Positions 16,572 to 25,884 are shown, counted from the stretch's first letter. The stretch is 43,288 nucleotides of DNA from Marivirga sp. (GCF_024636815.1 NZ_JAGXGF010000241.1:1-43288), one strand, 5' to 3'. Notes: generated from the sequence alone by a model not told the origin. Made by a program: numbers and translations.

Positions 16572-17113
16572 TACTTAACAATATTATTTATATAATTCTT
16601 ACTACCCTTATAATTAATTATTTTTGCAGGGTTACCACTAACTACTGCATCATCTGGGATGTCAAAATTCACAAAGGCTAAAGGAGCTATCAACACATTA
16701 TCTCCAATTTTTATATTTCCAACAATAACAGAATTTGCACCTATCCACACTTGATTGCCTATTACAGGAGTTCCCTTTTTTATACCCCTATTTACTTCGC
16801 CAATTGTAACTCCTTGTGCGATATTACAATTATTGCCCAGAATAACTTTTTGATTAATCACAATATTACCAAAATGACCTATATAAAACCCATATCCTAT
16901 TTTGGTTCTATGCGGAATTTGAAACCCATATTTTACTTTAGTAATTTTTAGTAATATTCGACCTACTAATCCTAATGGATTTATAATTGAAAAACTCTGA
17001 GACAATCGAAAATAAACACAAAAGCGAAAACCAGGACTTACGAATAGTGCTTTTAGAAATGAACTTTGATATCTATAAAGATCACCTATAAGAGCTAATT
17101 TAAATTTTTTCAT
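16571..17113 (-). CDS. Hexapeptide-repeat acetyltransferase (CysE/WcaB-like)
   Basis: This 180-residue protein has a short helical N-terminus followed by left-handed beta-helix repeats from about residue 65: IPHRTKIGYGFYIGHFGNIV, ILGNNCNIAQGVTIG, TPVIGNQVWIGANSVIVG and IGDNVLIAPLAFV. The acetyl-CoA site and catalytic H fit the serine acetyltransferase-like branch that O-acetylates sugars in EPS loci. It overlaps the sulfotransferase upstream by 14 bp and the glycosyltransferase downstream by 1 bp, a tight operon. Likely cytoplasmic trimer; it would decorate a sugar of the repeat unit. A cysteine-synthesis role is unlikely in this context. Confidence 0.87.
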   Translation of the reverse strand: MKKFKLALIGDLYRYQSSFLKALFVSPGFRFCVYFRLSQSFSIINPLGLVGRILLKITKVKYGFQIPHRTKIGYGFYIGHFGNIVINQKVILGNNCNIAQGVTIGEVNRGIKKGTPVIGNQVWIGANSVIVGNIKIGDNVLIAPLAFVNFDIPDDAVVSGNPAKIINYKGSKNYINNIVK

Positions 17114-17912
17114 AGGTATTCCATTTGGAGGAATCTAATGAAAATATAGTTTGAAATTTCGCAATATCCTCTTTAATATTAGATTTTATAAATAATTTTG
17201 ATTTCTCTGTGAGAATTGGACGATCAATCTTAATAGACATAAAATACCAGAATAAATGATATAAATCTGTGAATTTATTATTCCCAAAAAGTTTATGAAA
17301 AGTATCATGAAATTTTATAAGGTATTTTTTGCTCGATATATTGTACGCCTTAAAATGTATCTCCTCATATTCAGCATTTAAGAAATTGCACAAATCTTTT
17401 AAAATTGCTGTTGGATTTTTAATAAAATCTTCAAACAAAACAACTTTAATATTTCTGCTATCGAAAGTCTCTAGATAAGGTTTTATCTGAAAAAAATAAC
17501 TACTTGTCAAAATATAATCTTCATTGCCTATTAATTCCTTTTCAACGCTTTTACTATTCAATCTATCTCGATAAATATTGTGATGTAAATGAGAAACAAT
17601 TCTATCTATTGGATCACGTACAATATAAATAATTTTCATATCAGGATTGAACTGTTTCATATTTCTGACTGTTTCCGGATACAAATGGAGTCTAGAATAA
17701 TTTGGGGATGTTTCACCTAAAATAGGCTTATCACTAGGAAATTGATTTAAATACCAGTCAAACCCTTTATTAAAATTATTACTAAAAAAATTAGGCTCTT
17801 TGGTCACAGTAAAACCAATCTGAGAATGTACTATTAAATTTCTATCGATGGTAGAGGTTCCTGATTTCATTGCTCCAATTATTATAAATTCAGGTGTTTT
17901 ATTCATGTTCAT
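17100..17912 (-). CDS. Sulfotransferase (PAPS-dependent), first of three
   Basis: This 270-residue protein starts MNMNKTPEFIIIGAMKSGTS; GAMKSGTST (residues 13-21) is the 5'-phosphosulfate loop of PAPS sulfotransferases. IIYIVRDPIDRIVSHLHH near 93-110 provides the 3'-phosphate-binding arginine and serine. KEPNFFSN and LGETSPNYS are typical of carbohydrate O-sulfotransferases of the heparan sulfotransferase-like group. It should transfer sulfate from PAPS to a hydroxyl or amine of the glycan in the cytoplasm. No PAPS synthesis genes are in the window. The start is ATG. Overlap with the acetyltransferase suggests coordinated decoration. Confidence 0.88.
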   Translation of the reverse strand: MNMNKTPEFIIIGAMKSGTSTIDRNLIVHSQIGFTVTKEPNFFSNNFNKGFDWYLNQFPSDKPILGETSPNYSRLHLYPETVRNMKQFNPDMKIIYIVRDPIDRIVSHLHHNIYRDRLNSKSVEKELIGNEDYILTSSYFFQIKPYLETFDSRNIKVVLFEDFIKNPTAILKDLCNFLNAEYEEIHFKAYNISSKKYLIKFHDTFHKLFGNNKFTDLYHLFWYFMSIKIDRPILTEKSKLFIKSNIKEDIAKFQTIFSLDSSKWNTYEKI

Positions 17913-18184
17913 TCAATCCAATTAACCTAATAATTATTTAACTTCAAAACTATAAACAATTTTAATATACTTTCTATCTTAAAATCTTTTCATTAGTTCA
18001 TCTTCGGTATTTTGATACCAGAAAAAAAACTGTATATATTGCTATAGAATTGAGTGTAACAATTATATATAATGAATATAAGATAAACAGAAAACCCCCT
18101 TTTTAAGCAAATCTTCTTCAACTATTTTTTTTTACTAAACTTCGAATCTTTTGCAGAAATGTCAGCTTAATTTTAGTCTTGTAA

Positions 18185-19042
18185 TCATGCTGAGATAGAT
18201 TTAAATAAAAAATATATAAATTTGAGATATAATTTAATATTTAGAGGATTGTATCTAATACTATTTTTAAGTAATTCAATTGATTTTTTTTTATCACCTA
18301 ATTTAAAAGACGCATAACTGGCAACATTATAATAAGATGAAATCGTTTTTTTAGGCAAAACTGAATTTTTATACTTATCAATAATTTTTAAAGTTCCCAT
18401 TTGTACAGCCCGCCAATCATTTTGAATTCTCTCACCAGAATGCTTATAAATAATAACTAAAGATTGAGTGGAATAAGTAGAAGATAAAAAATTAGTATTT
18501 AAGTATTCTAAAATCCTGATACCTAAATCTGTATGTTGTATTGATCTTAAATCACTATCAAACCCACCAATTTCAATAAAAATTAATTTTTTCAATAAGT
18601 AGGCTCCCGCATTAAATCGGGTTATATGCCCACCTTTGATATACTCATCGTTTGAAGGAGTATGATGAGATGTTTTGTCATTATATTTAATTGTAACGCC
18701 AACTGAATATAATACTGACTTAGGATTAGAAAGTATCATATTAGCAAAAACTTTTAACCAATCCAGTTTAACTTTATCATCACTATCAAGGAACGTAACC
18801 CAGTCATAACTTGCCTTTTCTACCCCCACATTTCTAGAATGAGCGGCACCTGTATTCTCCTTTTGAATATATTTTATTCTTTTATCTGCCAGATATAATT
18901 TAACCACTTCCTGCGTATTATCAGTGCTTCCATCATCTACAATGATTAACTCCCAACTTGAAAATGTTTGATTTTTAACACTTTCAATTGATTGGGTAAT
19001 TAAGTGAGCCCTGTTGTAAGTAGGAATTATTATAGAAATCAT
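18185..19042 (-). CDS. Glycosyltransferase family 2
   Basis: This 285-residue inverting GT-A enzyme begins ISIIIPTYNRAHLITQSIES. LIIVDDGSTDNTQEVV near residue 33 binds UDP, and FLDSDDKVKLDW near 89 supplies the DxD metal motif. NTGAAHSRNVGV is typical of family 2. The C-terminus (SYASFKLGDKKKSIELLKNS) looks like a short TPR-like helical tail rather than a membrane anchor. An ATG start is present. The gap to the next gene upstream is about 77 bp, and a 272-bp AT-rich gap without visible features follows. It should add one sugar; the donor is unknown. Confidence 0.9.
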   Translation of the reverse strand: MISIIIPTYNRAHLITQSIESVKNQTFSSWELIIVDDGSTDNTQEVVKLYLADKRIKYIQKENTGAAHSRNVGVEKASYDWVTFLDSDDKVKLDWLKVFANMILSNPKSVLYSVGVTIKYNDKTSHHTPSNDEYIKGGHITRFNAGAYLLKKLIFIEIGGFDSDLRSIQHTDLGIRILEYLNTNFLSSTYSTQSLVIIYKHSGERIQNDWRAVQMGTLKIIDKYKNSVLPKKTISSYYNVASYASFKLGDKKKSIELLKNSIRYNPLNIKLYLKFIYFLFKSISA

Positions 19043-19119
19043 CTTAGTTTATAAATAGTGATAAATATTTTACTATAATTTCTCATTCAGTAACACTTTG
19101 AACATTTTACTACTTCTTT

Positions 19120-20022
19120 CTAATTTTGAATAAAGAGCTGTTTATTCCGTTTTCTGCTTTTGATAAATTCTTTTCTTAATTTTAACATTTTAAAGAAGAT
19201 GCGAAAAAAATCACGATTTGATACTATGCCTTTCAACAACTTTGCAATAAGAACTCTAGTATTAAAAAGATAGCTCTTTACTAAACTGGGGTTATTAATG
19301 TCCAAGAGACCCACCTGAAATTTATTTTGATGTTCTAATGCTAAACCTGTAGGGTTTTTGCTACCCTTTCGTATTTCACGATCGTGATAGATGACAGCAT
19401 TTGAAACAATACCTAACTTAAACTGATGAAAACGCAATCTGCTAATGTAATTCGTGTCTTCTCCATATAGGAAAAACAATTCATCGAACAGCCCAACTTT
19501 TTTAATTGTCTCCCTTCTCAATAACCATGCAGCTGCATTGATAAATCTTACCTCATAAAGAGATTTCACCTTTTGAAGATACAGATCAGAAATAAAACCA
19601 GGACATTTTTGTGGATCAATATAATTAGCAAATTTAAAATCAAGGGCACCTCCTCTTCCATTGAGGTGCATTGGACTAAGAATACCAAAGCTGGGATTAG
19701 ATTCAGCAACCTCTATAAGCCTAGATAACGTGTGAAGGTCAACCCAGGCATCTTGATTTAAAAGAAATATATAATCCGCATTTTTTTCATATGCTTTCTT
19801 GATGCCAACATTATTAGCTTTACCAAACCCAAGGTTATTTTCTGATTGAATCAAATCAACTTCAGGGAATTTAGTCTTAATGGCTTCTTGAGTACCATCA
19901 GTGGATCCATTATCAATTACAATAGTTTTAAATGGGGTATCAGGTGATTTTAAACTACCTAGACACTGATTGATCCACTTTAAACCATTATAAGTCACAA
20001 TTATACAATAAATTCTTTTCAT
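19120..20022 (-). CDS. Glycosyltransferase family 2, rhamnosyltransferase-like
   Basis: This 300-residue GT-A protein starts IYCIIVTYNGLKWINQCLGS, and TIVIDNGSTDGTQEAI at about 33 and FLLNQDAWVDLHTL at about 86 are the WbbL/RfbF-type motifs (NQDxxV replaces the usual DxD). INAAAWLLRRETIKKVG near 161 and FLYGEDTNYISRL near 184 support the rhamnosyltransferase-like branch, although many members use other donors. No dTDP-rhamnose genes are in the window, so the donor is open. It acts at the cytoplasmic membrane. The start is ATG; about 750 bp without a clear gene lies upstream of it. Confidence 0.88.
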   Translation of the reverse strand: MKRIYCIIVTYNGLKWINQCLGSLKSPDTPFKTIVIDNGSTDGTQEAIKTKFPEVDLIQSENNLGFGKANNVGIKKAYEKNADYIFLLNQDAWVDLHTLSRLIEVAESNPSFGILSPMHLNGRGGALDFKFANYIDPQKCPGFISDLYLQKVKSLYEVRFINAAAWLLRRETIKKVGLFDELFFLYGEDTNYISRLRFHQFKLGIVSNAVIYHDREIRKGSKNPTGLALEHQNKFQVGLLDINNPSLVKSYLFNTRVLIAKLLKGIVSNRDFFRIFFKMLKLRKEFIKSRKRNKQLFIQN

Positions 20023-20778
20023 ACTGTTGACATCATTAAATCAAGATTCTCTAATATTTTCTGCTAAGTTCAGAAATAAGATGATAAAGATCATAGACTA
20101 AAAATTGTGGCTTAAATATAATAAGTTGAAAAAATAAAAGGCTTTACAAGTGAATTCTTTTTCCGAAATTGAATTAGTTTGAAGAAACCATACGATTTTC
20201 TATATCTCTACAAAAGTTTTAGGTAATGAGAATAAATCAACTCTTTATTACAATTAATCCGAAGAGGCACAAAATACTTATCTTTTAGTAAAATCGCTCC
20301 CAATTTCATCCTATCTTGACGTGAAGTAGAAATTTCAGATTAAGAAGTGTTTTTAAAAGTACGAGATGCCATATGCAATCAAAATTTTACCATTGGTTCA
20401 TCTAACTACTAAAATATGACAAACAATAGTAAGAATCTCTAATAAATTATAGTTATAAAAAAATATTTAAAGAAAGTTGTCCTGTTCAACTGGGAAGCTA
20501 TTTATGAAAACTCATAATTTTTTTCAGTAAGTTTTACCACAAGCTACCGTAATATCTCTGTTTTTTACAAAAGTGCCTTTTATGGTGATATCAGAAATAA
20601 TAATAGCTACCTTTTCTGGATTCTTGGCGTTCATATCAGTATAACGGGTAAATTGTCTGAGTAGTGCCGGCTTTCTTAAACATGACATTTCATACCGGTA
20701 TAATGATTAAGTGGCCGCAAGGCTTGATGTTTGCTATTTTCCCTGACATTACTTCTAAAAAAATGTTGTTTACCCTAA
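20023..20778. other. Long AT-rich gap with a possible gene remnant
   Basis: About 750 bp lacking any normal-length gene, in the otherwise tightly packed repeat-free block. The intergenic repeat families seen elsewhere are absent. The only coding-like stretch is a 54-codon open frame at 20524-20688 on the minus strand, listed separately. The rest looks featureless. Confidence 0.6.
20524..20688 (-). pseudogene. Small ORF, possible remnant of an unknown gene
   Basis: A 54-codon ATG frame beginning MSCLRKPALLRQFTRYTDMN and ending DITVACGKTY. Its composition looks like real protein, and the frame is open for a few codons upstream before a TAA. Neighbouring frames upstream also look coding-like (LRPLNHYTGM, GKIANIKPCGHLIIIPV), which suggests a frameshifted remnant of a larger gene. 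I do not recognise the family. It could equally be a chance open frame. Confidence 0.3.
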
Positions 20779-21675
20779 TTACCAATCCTTCTCAGTATAA
20801 AATTTTTTCCATACATCGCCAGTGCCAATCTTTATTCTTTTAATTTCATCATCTGTCAATCTATTTTTCCAATTTTTAATATTATCAACTGAATTTCTTT
20901 TAAATGCAGATTGTTCACTTCCACTGGTTGACTCTTTTATATAGTTCGCAACATTAGAGTCTAATGTTAAATTGAGCTTTGAGAACATTTCACTAAATTC
21001 GGCAAGTGGGTTGATCGATAAGTTTTCATGCTTAACAAAATACCAGTCATTTTTATATCTTTCCTGATAATACGCTATTGTGTCATGGATTGTATTCCAA
21101 AGTAAAATACCCTGGTCAATTATATCTCTTTTATTTTTCGAAAAATCTTCGATTACTGATTCATATTCTTTTAAATAGGTGTTCATCAAAACGGGTTGGT
21201 TCAAATAATTATTGAAATCAAATTGCCAATCTTTCACTTTCAAACTGGCAATAAAAGCCGCAGGGTGCCTAATTAGTACAACTATATCAATGTTATAATT
21301 CATATAAATCCATTCCGTTGACATTATTGCTATAGGATCTTTTATGATGGTTCGATCTGTTATCCTACGCTTCATGTCTGCAAAATAATGATAGAGCCCT
21401 TTCAATGACCTCAATGTAAGTAACCTTTTCAAGTTGTTTCTATGAAATACTTTATAAAAAGAATCAATATAGTAACTAGCCTTTTTTTGATTTTTAGTTG
21501 CACTATCGATTAAACATTCAAACCAGTAATTAAATGGTGACTTATGATTCTTGCGATGTATTCCAATATTAAAAGGTTCGTGTATATACCTTACATTTTG
21601 AGCCTTTGCAATTACATTTCCTGTCCATGTTGAACCCGAACGATGAGAACCTGTCACTAAAATATTTTTATTCAT
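20779..21675 (-). CDS. Sulfotransferase family protein, second of three
   Basis: This 298-residue P-loop protein opens NILVTGSHRSGSTWTGNVIA, the PAPS 5'-phosphosulfate motif variant (SHRSGSTW at residues 9-16). IVVLIRHPAAFIASLKVKDW near 130 is the 3'-phosphate-binding element with R and S. WYFVKHENLSINPLAEF near 212 matches the conserved YEDL-type block of sulfotransferases. It is distinct from the other two sulfotransferases here, implying different target positions on the glycan. The ATG is at 21675. Upstream lies a gap with an imperfect hairpin after the preceding glycosyltransferase gene. Confidence 0.85.
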   Translation of the reverse strand: MNKNILVTGSHRSGSTWTGNVIAKAQNVRYIHEPFNIGIHRKNHKSPFNYWFECLIDSATKNQKKASYYIDSFYKVFHRNNLKRLLTLRSLKGLYHYFADMKRRITDRTIIKDPIAIMSTEWIYMNYNIDIVVLIRHPAAFIASLKVKDWQFDFNNYLNQPVLMNTYLKEYESVIEDFSKNKRDIIDQGILLWNTIHDTIAYYQERYKNDWYFVKHENLSINPLAEFSEMFSKLNLTLDSNVANYIKESTSGSEQSAFKRNSVDNIKNWKNRLTDDEIKRIKIGTGDVWKKFYTEKDW

Positions 21676-21704
21676 TTAATTTATTTTATTGTGTCTAACA
21701 GTAG

Positions 21705-21777
21705 GCTTACCCCCAATTAGAACTGTTTTAAAACACAAAACATTCATTAATTTTAACAGTTCGGTTTTAAGGGTAGA
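21705..21777 (-). terminator. Imperfect hairpin in the gap between two genes
   Basis: Inverted arms GAACTGTT (minus strand, near 21755-21762) and AACAGTTC (near 21720-21727), with outer TACCC/GGGTA pairing. It sits between the end of one glycosyltransferase and the start of the sulfotransferase. It could be a terminator or processing stem; there is no clear T-run. Confidence 0.25.
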
Positions 21778-21814
21778 TTACATAAGAACAATATTTTTCT
21801 AATTATTTAAAAAA

Positions 21815-22951
21815 TTATAATTCCATGATTAAATTTTCAAAATTTTTAACATGAGAATCTTTGGTAAAGTATTTTCTTGCATGCTCCCAGGCATTATTTT
21901 CTATTATCTCCCTAAGATTTCTATTATCAATTATAATTTTCATTTGTTCTGCTAAACCAGCTTCAGCATTCTTATATAATAGCCCATTATACTGATGTGT
22001 TATGAGTTCAGATGTGCCTCTTCCATTATCATATCCAATCACAGCAATTCCAAATGCCATTGCTTCAATAATCACTCTGCCGAAGCCCTCGCTTTTGGAG
22101 CAGATTAATAATGAATTCGCATTGTAATATGCTGAAAATGGATCGTCCAAATAACCCGAAAAATGTACAAAAGATGATATTTTTAAATTTTCTGCAAGAT
22201 CTTTTAAAGGTTTATAATTACCTCTGCCTACCACATTTAGACTGACATTATACCCTTGTTTTATCAACAAAGATAAAGCTTTAATAGCCTCCTTCTGATT
22301 TTTATTCTCGTCAATAATTCCTATAATTACGAACTTAAATATACCATCATGAATATTTACTTTTCTACGATTAAAGTCTTCTTTACTAACAGGTCCATCA
22401 TAGATGACATAGCCTTTTTTATATTCAGGTAATGTATGACTCTTCAGCGAGAATGAGGTAAAAACAACCCCAGATGACAATTTCAGTAAAAAATAAAAAA
22501 AACTCTTAGGTACGATTAAATGCAAGCCATGATCCAAAAACTCTCTTAAATGCCATATGTGTTTTTGCCGATAAATTACTGAATAAACATAACCAAAGTA
22601 AATCACGGATGTATTTGTAATAATTAGGTCAGGGTTCCATGGTTTTAATAAACGATGAAGATAGAAAACGCTTCTGATGGTTATAAGCAACTTCTTCACG
22701 AATCTCAGATGCTGTTTTATATACTTTAGTGGTTGCTTTTTGAATAGGTATTTTGGTTGACCTGTCCATTTAGAATATCTCATTATAGAGTACTCTATCG
22801 ATTTCTTTTCAAGCTCATTGCACAAAGGCCCTCTGGAAGGCAAAACTACCATACAATTTACATCATTGCCTTGCAAGCCATCAATTAACTCCACTAAAGC
22901 CCTGGAAGCTCCTCCTAAATTCGAATCATGATTAAAGAACAGTATTTTCAA
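21815..22951 (-). CDS. Glycosyltransferase family 4
   Basis: This 378-residue GT-B enzyme begins KILFFNHDSNLGGASRALVE, with the acceptor-domain glycine loop (LGGASR). The donor domain starts at FKFVIIGIIDENKNQKEAIKA (about 200), followed by LNVVGRGNYKPL and SGYLDDPFSAYYNANSLL. The nucleotide-sugar motif is SKSEGFGRVIIEAMAFGIA near 282. The start is TTG followed by AAA, because no ATG exists between the upstream stop and the conserved N-terminus. Only about 10 bp separates it from the family 2 enzyme upstream, so they are co-transcribed. Specificity is unknown. Confidence 0.9.
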   Translation of the reverse strand: MKILFFNHDSNLGGASRALVELIDGLQGNDVNCMVVLPSRGPLCNELEKKSIEYSIMRYSKWTGQPKYLFKKQPLKYIKQHLRFVKKLLITIRSVFYLHRLLKPWNPDLIITNTSVIYFGYVYSVIYRQKHIWHLREFLDHGLHLIVPKSFFYFLLKLSSGVVFTSFSLKSHTLPEYKKGYVIYDGPVSKEDFNRRKVNIHDGIFKFVIIGIIDENKNQKEAIKALSLLIKQGYNVSLNVVGRGNYKPLKDLAENLKISSFVHFSGYLDDPFSAYYNANSLLICSKSEGFGRVIIEAMAFGIAVIGYDNGRGTSELITHQYNGLLYKNAEAGLAEQMKIIIDNRNLREIIENNAWEHARKYFTKDSHVKNFENLIMEL

Positions 22952-22961
22952 TTCTAATCTT

Positions 22962-23744
22962 TTAACTAAATTTATTTTTAAAAAATGTTAAAACCTTCCT
23001 GAATTTTAGCGCTTTCTTAACGACACGTGAACTCTGTATCTTTTTTAGATGATCCAACTCTTGAAAATTGGTAATCAACAATGGAAAGTGCTTATTGAAG
23101 AATGTTACCCTCTCCTGTTTTATCAGATTTCTATTCTCATCTTTTGAACTAATACCATCAAATTCAAATTTTGTAATAGGAAAATTGAGGTGCTTATAGG
23201 AAGCATTGCCTTTAATTAAAGCAGTTATGAAAAATTCTTGATCAGACACGATTTTGTTGTTTTCATTATATAATCCACAACGCTGAAACAATTCTTTTTT
23301 AATAAAGCTTGCAGGGTGAGGCAGGTGGGATTTCCATAAGTACTCAAATGTTAAAATGTCGGGATATCTTTTTTCGCGCAAAACACCTGATTTATTAATA
23401 ACCAAATCTCCATATACAATATCCGCACAAAGTCCCTGAGATGCTTTTTCTATCGTACTATTTTCTAATAAAACATCCCCGCTATTTAAAAAGAGCAGAT
23501 ATTCACCAGAAGCAGCCTGAATTCCTTTATTCATGGCATTGTAAATGCCTTTATCCGATTCGGAAACCCAGTGATCAATGTCAGAATCATAAGATTTCAA
23601 TAAATCTACAGTACCATCATTTGAGCCACCATCTATAACTAGATACTCTATATATTTATAGGATTGATTTAATACGCTATTTATAGTTTTACTTAGTCCC
23701 TCTTTATTATTATAAGAAATGGTTATTATTGAAATTTTCGACAT
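22962..23744 (-). CDS. Glycosyltransferase family 2 (WcaA/WfgS-like)
   Basis: This 260-residue GT-A protein opens ISIITISYNNKEGLSKTINS. YLVIDGGSNDGTVDLLKSY near residue 34 binds the nucleotide; SESDKGIYNAMNKGIQAASG near 60 is the diagnostic DKGIYDAMNKG block. FLNSGDVLLENS near 85 holds the metal-binding position. HPASFIKKELF and SDQEFFI are typical of the colanic-acid WcaE/WfgS-like group. The C-terminus is a basic helix, possibly membrane-associated. The start is ATG. It is followed closely by the family 4 enzyme. Confidence 0.92.
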   Translation of the reverse strand: MSKISIITISYNNKEGLSKTINSVLNQSYKYIEYLVIDGGSNDGTVDLLKSYDSDIDHWVSESDKGIYNAMNKGIQAASGEYLLFLNSGDVLLENSTIEKASQGLCADIVYGDLVINKSGVLREKRYPDILTFEYLWKSHLPHPASFIKKELFQRCGLYNENNKIVSDQEFFITALIKGNASYKHLNFPITKFEFDGISSKDENRNLIKQERVTFFNKHFPLLITNFQELDHLKKIQSSRVVKKALKFRKVLTFFKNKFS

Positions 23745-23832
23745 TTAAAAAATTAACTAGTTACAACTATAGGCTGTGAAAATCAAAGGTTAGGATATCT
23801 ATAGATATACATTCTCGCTCTCTTAGTATATA

Positions 23833-23862
23833 TTTGATATAATATTTAAACCATATATCAAA
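23833..23862 (-). terminator. AT-rich hairpin after the extended glycosyltransferase frame
   Basis: TTTGATATA (23833-23841) and TATATCAAA (23854-23862) form a perfect 9-bp stem with a 12-nt loop. It overlaps the TGA that ends the frame downstream of the amber codon at 23981, which hints that the original gene ended here. It may be a processing or weak termination stem. Confidence 0.35.
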
Positions 23863-23983
23863 CTACCTCCTTGATTTTTAGAAGTCCTTTCGCAAAAGTT
23901 AGAATATCATCTTGATAAAAATAATCTTCTTTTTCAATATCAGACTTCCAGAACACAATCATCAATTGAGCTAATTCTTGCTA
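23858..23983 (-). other. In-frame continuation of the glycosyltransferase beyond an amber codon
   Basis: After the TAG at 23981-23983 the same frame stays open for 40 codons to a TGA at 23858. The translation (ELAQLMIVFWKSDIEKEDYF then QDDILTFAKGLLKI) looks like the normal C-terminal helices of GT4 enzymes, so the upstream protein is probably cut short by a nonsense mutation, or the amber is read through. Confidence 0.65.
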
Positions 23984-25009
23984 GTTTAAAGGATCAAAAA
24001 AGGATTTATTCTTATAATTTTGAAGTTGTTCCTTATGTACTTCAATATCAGAGACAATCAAGTATTGATTTAATGATTTACAATCTTCTACAACAGTACT
24101 CCATCCTTCAAACAATGACGGTTGTATATTCGCTTTTGCTCCTTTCAATAAATGAAGTTGATCTTCACGGTCCAAAAACCCTAAAAACTTTACATTTGAC
24201 TCCAATTTATTTTGCTTAATAAAAGTTTGTAATTCATTAAAATACTCTGGACTTCGATAATCACTTTCTTTACCAGAAAAGATAATTTTAATATCTTCTG
24301 CTTCCTTCTTTGCTAAAACTAATGCTTCAAAAATAAGTTTGTGATTTTTATGTTTCCAAAACTGATTTGCACAAAAGAAGTAATCGCCTTCTACGCTATA
24401 TTTCGACTTAACCTTTTTTATCGGCCATTTCAGATCAGGGTTAACAACTGCGAAAGGCAAAATCACTTCAGAAATATCTGAAGATGGAAATAAATTTTTA
24501 AAATCTGTATATGAATTAAAACTGCTTAAAACCAGCACCTCAGCATTCTTTGCAATACCTGAGAAATGCTCATTTCTTCTTTTTATTTCTGCTTCCGAAA
24601 AAAACTGAGGAAGGTGGATATGCTGAAAATCAGGTATCCAAGATACTCTTTTCAGATTTTGCAAAATGGGAACCTGAGGAGGATTTGGAAAAACGAAATC
24701 AATCTCATCTGAGCCAAATATTTTTCCAAAAAACTTTTTACCAAAGAGTCTCTCGGTCAACTTATTAGCTTTTTTTTGCCATTTATTAGTGTTAACAAGA
24801 AGCTCATGTTGCAAGTAAGGGTAACTAGTAACTTCTTGGAGCTGTAAAAACTCATCAATAGTCTTTGTAAATATTATTACTACTGGCTTTTCTTTCTCAG
24901 GCAAATAATTTAGAGACTTTACTATATTTAAGATATAATACGTCCCACCTATCCAATTTTCATTATAACTATAAATTAACCCTATTTTCGCTCTTCTGCT
25001 GGTAGCCAT
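23981..25009 (-). CDS. Glycosyltransferase family 4, probably truncated by an amber codon
   Basis: The 342-residue frame starts ATSRRAKIGLIYSYNENWIG; the glycine-rich acceptor loop is NWIGGTYYILN. RVSWIPDFQHIHLPQFFSE near 125 and FFCANQFWKHKNHKLIFEAL near 211 are the hallmark stretches of this GT4 subgroup, with nucleotide-sugar motif PSLFEGWSTVVEDCKSLN near 300. It ends at FFDPLN followed by TAG, earlier than usual. The frame then continues for 40 GT4-like codons. The missing part is a terminal helix that packs on the N-domain, so activity may be reduced. The ATG overlaps the epimerase upstream by 28 bp. Confidence 0.85.
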   Translation of the reverse strand: MATSRRAKIGLIYSYNENWIGGTYYILNIVKSLNYLPEKEKPVVIIFTKTIDEFLQLQEVTSYPYLQHELLVNTNKWQKKANKLTERLFGKKFFGKIFGSDEIDFVFPNPPQVPILQNLKRVSWIPDFQHIHLPQFFSEAEIKRRNEHFSGIAKNAEVLVLSSFNSYTDFKNLFPSSDISEVILPFAVVNPDLKWPIKKVKSKYSVEGDYFFCANQFWKHKNHKLIFEALVLAKKEAEDIKIIFSGKESDYRSPEYFNELQTFIKQNKLESNVKFLGFLDREDQLHLLKGAKANIQPSLFEGWSTVVEDCKSLNQYLIVSDIEVHKEQLQNYKNKSFFDPLN

Positions 25010-25884
25010 TCAATATATTTAATAAGTCCAGTTTTTAATTCATATTTCACTTCAAATCCTAAATTTTTAAGCTCACTTATGTCTGCACACCATCGTTTAG
25101 GATCACCCTCTCTACCTTCACCTTGAAAAGAATATGTACCATCCCACTTAAGCGCCTCAAAAAATAGTTTTACAGCATCGCTTATCCGAACTTCTCTTCC
25201 TGAAGCTAAATTTAATACCTCCCCATTAAATTCCCCTACTCTAACCACAATATCAATAGCAATGATGATATCATCAATAAATATGAAATCTCTGGTTTCC
25301 TCTCCAGTTCCAAATAATTCTAAATGAATATTTGATTTGCTTTTTTGATACAGATCCCAAAATAACTGCTTCTTCAATCCTGGTCCATAGGCCGAAAAAA
25401 TCCTAAGATTACAAGTATTGATATTGAAATAATCATGATATTCAGCACATAATTGTTCTGCCATTTCCTTATGAAGCCCATATGGAGAGATAGGCTGCAT
25501 AGGGGCACTTTCATTAATTGGTAACATGGGAGGGTTACCATAAACAGCAGCCGATGACAAATTAAGAAATTTACATAAAGGAGAATAATTTCTTATCGTT
25601 TCAAGAAGTTTGGCTACGTTTACAACATTTAACTGAAAATCACGCTGTGGACGTTGCATAGAATCAGGAACACTTGCAGCTCCTGAACAATTAATACATA
25701 TATTGAATTCTGTTTTTCTAAATATTTCAGTAAAATCAGAATTTGATGCATCTACTTGAAAATACTTCGGATCATTATAGTCTACTACTACATCGCAACC
25801 AAAAACATTATAATCCAATGAATTAAAAAAACTGAATGCATGAGACCCAATAAAGCCTTTTGAACCTATAATTAATATTTTCAT
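24982..25884 (-). CDS. NAD-dependent nucleotide-sugar epimerase/dehydratase (SDR)
   Basis: This 300-residue extended SDR has the NAD motif IIGSKGFIGSHAF (GxxGxxG at residues 7-13), SSAAVYGNPPMLP near 126 and the catalytic Y and K in SPYGLHKEMAEQL near 149. LFGTGEETRDFIFIDDII near 203 is the usual substrate-side block. It resembles 4-epimerases of UDP-hexoses, but product identity cannot be settled. It lies between a methyltransferase (1-bp overlap) and a glycosyltransferase (28-bp overlap) in a tightly coupled operon, suggesting it makes the sugar used by a neighbouring transferase. The start is ATG. Confidence 0.85.
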   Translation of the reverse strand: MKILIIGSKGFIGSHAFSFFNSLDYNVFGCDVVVDYNDPKYFQVDASNSDFTEIFRKTEFNICINCSGAASVPDSMQRPQRDFQLNVVNVAKLLETIRNYSPLCKFLNLSSAAVYGNPPMLPINESAPMQPISPYGLHKEMAEQLCAEYHDYFNINTCNLRIFSAYGPGLKKQLFWDLYQKSKSNIHLELFGTGEETRDFIFIDDIIIAIDIVVRVGEFNGEVLNLASGREVRISDAVKLFFEALKWDGTYSFQGEGREGDPKRWCADISELKNLGFEVKYELKTGLIKYIEWLPAEERK

